Below, piece after piece: positions 51,534 through 52,051 of a stretch of 52,051 bases of DNA (position 1 is the first letter of the stretch; each line of letters begins with the position of its first letter). This stretch comes from an uncultured Mycoplasmatota bacterium (GTDB lineage: Bacteria > Bacillota_I > Bacilli_A > RF39 > UBA660), in the NCBI GenBank assembly GCA_900543675.1, contig UQRY01000008.1:1-52051 (forward strand), written 5' to 3'. A program made the translations under genes and the position numbers. The notes under the pieces were generated by a model. It saw only the letters and a program-made list of their open reading frames with translations. It was not told the DNA's origin and ran no database searches.

Positions 51534-51728
51534 TTATTCATTGTTACTTATATTTTCTACTTGAAGACGATTATTTCTTTCGACTTTTCTTTTTTCGCGA
51601 CAATCTTTGCATCGTTTTGGTTCATTGTTAAACCCTTTTTCTGCATAGAATTCTTGATCTCTTGCTGAGAAAATGAATTCTTTTCCACAATCGAGACATT
51701 TGATGGTTTTGTCTTTGTATTCTGGCAT
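51534..51728 (-). CDS. Small zinc-ribbon protein (zf-Tbcl type)
   Basis: 64 residues. CLDCGKEFIFSARDQEFYAE then PKRCKDCREKRKVERNN gives two CxxC knuckles (CLDC and CKDC) with the constant F-S-x-x-x-Q-x-F-Y-x-x-K-G-F between: the probable zinc-ribbon domain family PF13451. These occur in many Firmicutes and are of unknown function; nucleic-acid binding is likely from the basic tail. The ATG follows AAAGGAGGAAG. Monocistronic. Confidence 0.9.
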   Translation of the reverse strand: MPEYKDKTIKCLDCGKEFIFSARDQEFYAEKGFNNEPKRCKDCREKRKVERNNRLQVENISNNE

Positions 51729-51941
51729 TTGGCTTCCTCCTTTAATTATTTTTGGATCTTCTTATATGACTGGTTATCTATCCTTTATTTAAATATTTAA
51801 AGAAGGGAATCAAATAATAGTTTTATAATAAAGATCTGTGACTTCTTATCACACTTACATTATATCATATGTTTTTTTAATTGTATATACATTTGAGTTC
51901 CGGTATTTTACAGAAAATTTATATAAGGTCATAATAATTTT

Positions 51942-52031
51942 TAAGGTTTTGATAAAATTTTTCAAAATCTTATTTTAAAATTTCGAATTTATCCATGACA
52001 ATATAGAACATCGTCAAAATGTTCTTTTTTC
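51942..52031 (+). ncRNA. Possible small RNA of about 90 nt
   Basis: TTTACA (51907-51912), 17-nt spacer, CATAAT (51930-51935) form a plausible promoter. The transcript would contain hairpin 1 (AAGGTTTTGA 51943-51952 with TCAAAATCTT 51962-51971) and end at hairpin 2 (AGAACAT 52005-52011 with ATGTTCT 52019-52025) followed by a T-run. No coding frame fits. AT richness makes chance matches likely, so this is a weak call. Confidence 0.25.
52005..52030 (+). terminator. Plus-strand terminator at the window end
   Basis: AGAACAT (52005-52011), loop of 7, ATGTTCT (52019-52025), then TTTTT on the plus strand. Confidence 0.65.
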
Positions 52032-52051
52032 TATTATCCAATTAAGTAACC

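Larger units (their letters stand above)
51729..52051. other. Gene-free end of the window
   Basis: No convincing coding frame. It contains the upstream region of the zinc-ribbon gene and a plus-strand promoter-hairpin-terminator arrangement described as a possible small RNA. It is very AT-rich. The window ends before the next gene. Confidence 0.5.

Overview
The window looks like chromosome of a low-GC, spore-forming Firmicute of the class Bacilli, possibly one of the uncultured gut lineages with reduced genomes; the exact taxon cannot be fixed from sequence alone. The clues are strong AT richness, AGGAGG-type ribosome binding sites, normal use of TGA as a stop, and spore genes: an SspI-like small acid-soluble protein, SleB-type hydrolase, GerM, GerE, SpoIIIAH and a CotF-family coat protein. 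GerE and SspI point to Bacilli rather than Clostridia. Nearly every gene is on the minus strand, so operons read from high to low coordinates.

Region 1 (1-13.9 kb) is core genome with a sporulation theme: an unknown plus-strand gene, a TrmH methylase-rimM-trmD operon, a zinc peptidase, sspI, a long SleB-type wall hydrolase, tRNA-Arg(UCU), gerM, gerE, an orphan spoIIIAH, efp, a 54-codon gene, rpmG, an elongasome-type class B PBP, a YqfT-like gene and nfo. Several pairs keep Bacillus gene order (TrmH/sspI, nfo/yqfT, efp beside spoIIIA), but spoIIIAA-AG are absent.

Region 2 (13.9-25 kb) is surface biology: four type IV prepilin-like genes, two of which share a perfect 312-bp tract flanked by diverged sequence (gene conversion), a tandem pair of unknown paralogues among them, a TetR-controlled heterodimeric ABC exporter, and a SipW/TasA-type secreted protein fused to about 14 BspA leucine-rich repeats. 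Region 3 (25-29 kb) is housekeeping again: SOD, rnhB, a membrane-anchored lytic transglycosylase and rbgA.

Region 4 (28.9-41.2 kb) is accessory: a DUF1016 PDDEXK protein wedged against rbgA, GNAT acetyltransferases, a deoxyribosyltransferase-like protein, a GmrSD-like enzyme followed upstream by a SWIM zinc-finger protein, an HD protein, a catalytically degenerate ImmA/IrrE-like protein, and CYTH and HIT proteins with substituted active-site residues. Region 5 (41.2-52 kb) holds a second, free-standing TasA-like protein, a NatAB-type exporter with a YehR lipoprotein, a CotF-type coat operon, a PASTA-containing PBP, and a 622-residue prepilin-like protein carrying phage-tail-fibre-like repeats. 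That last gene has a run of 10 G residues inside the spacer of its promoter, an arrangement expected to phase-vary. Together with the converted pilin pair it suggests a variable surface-pilin repertoire, the most interesting theme of the window.
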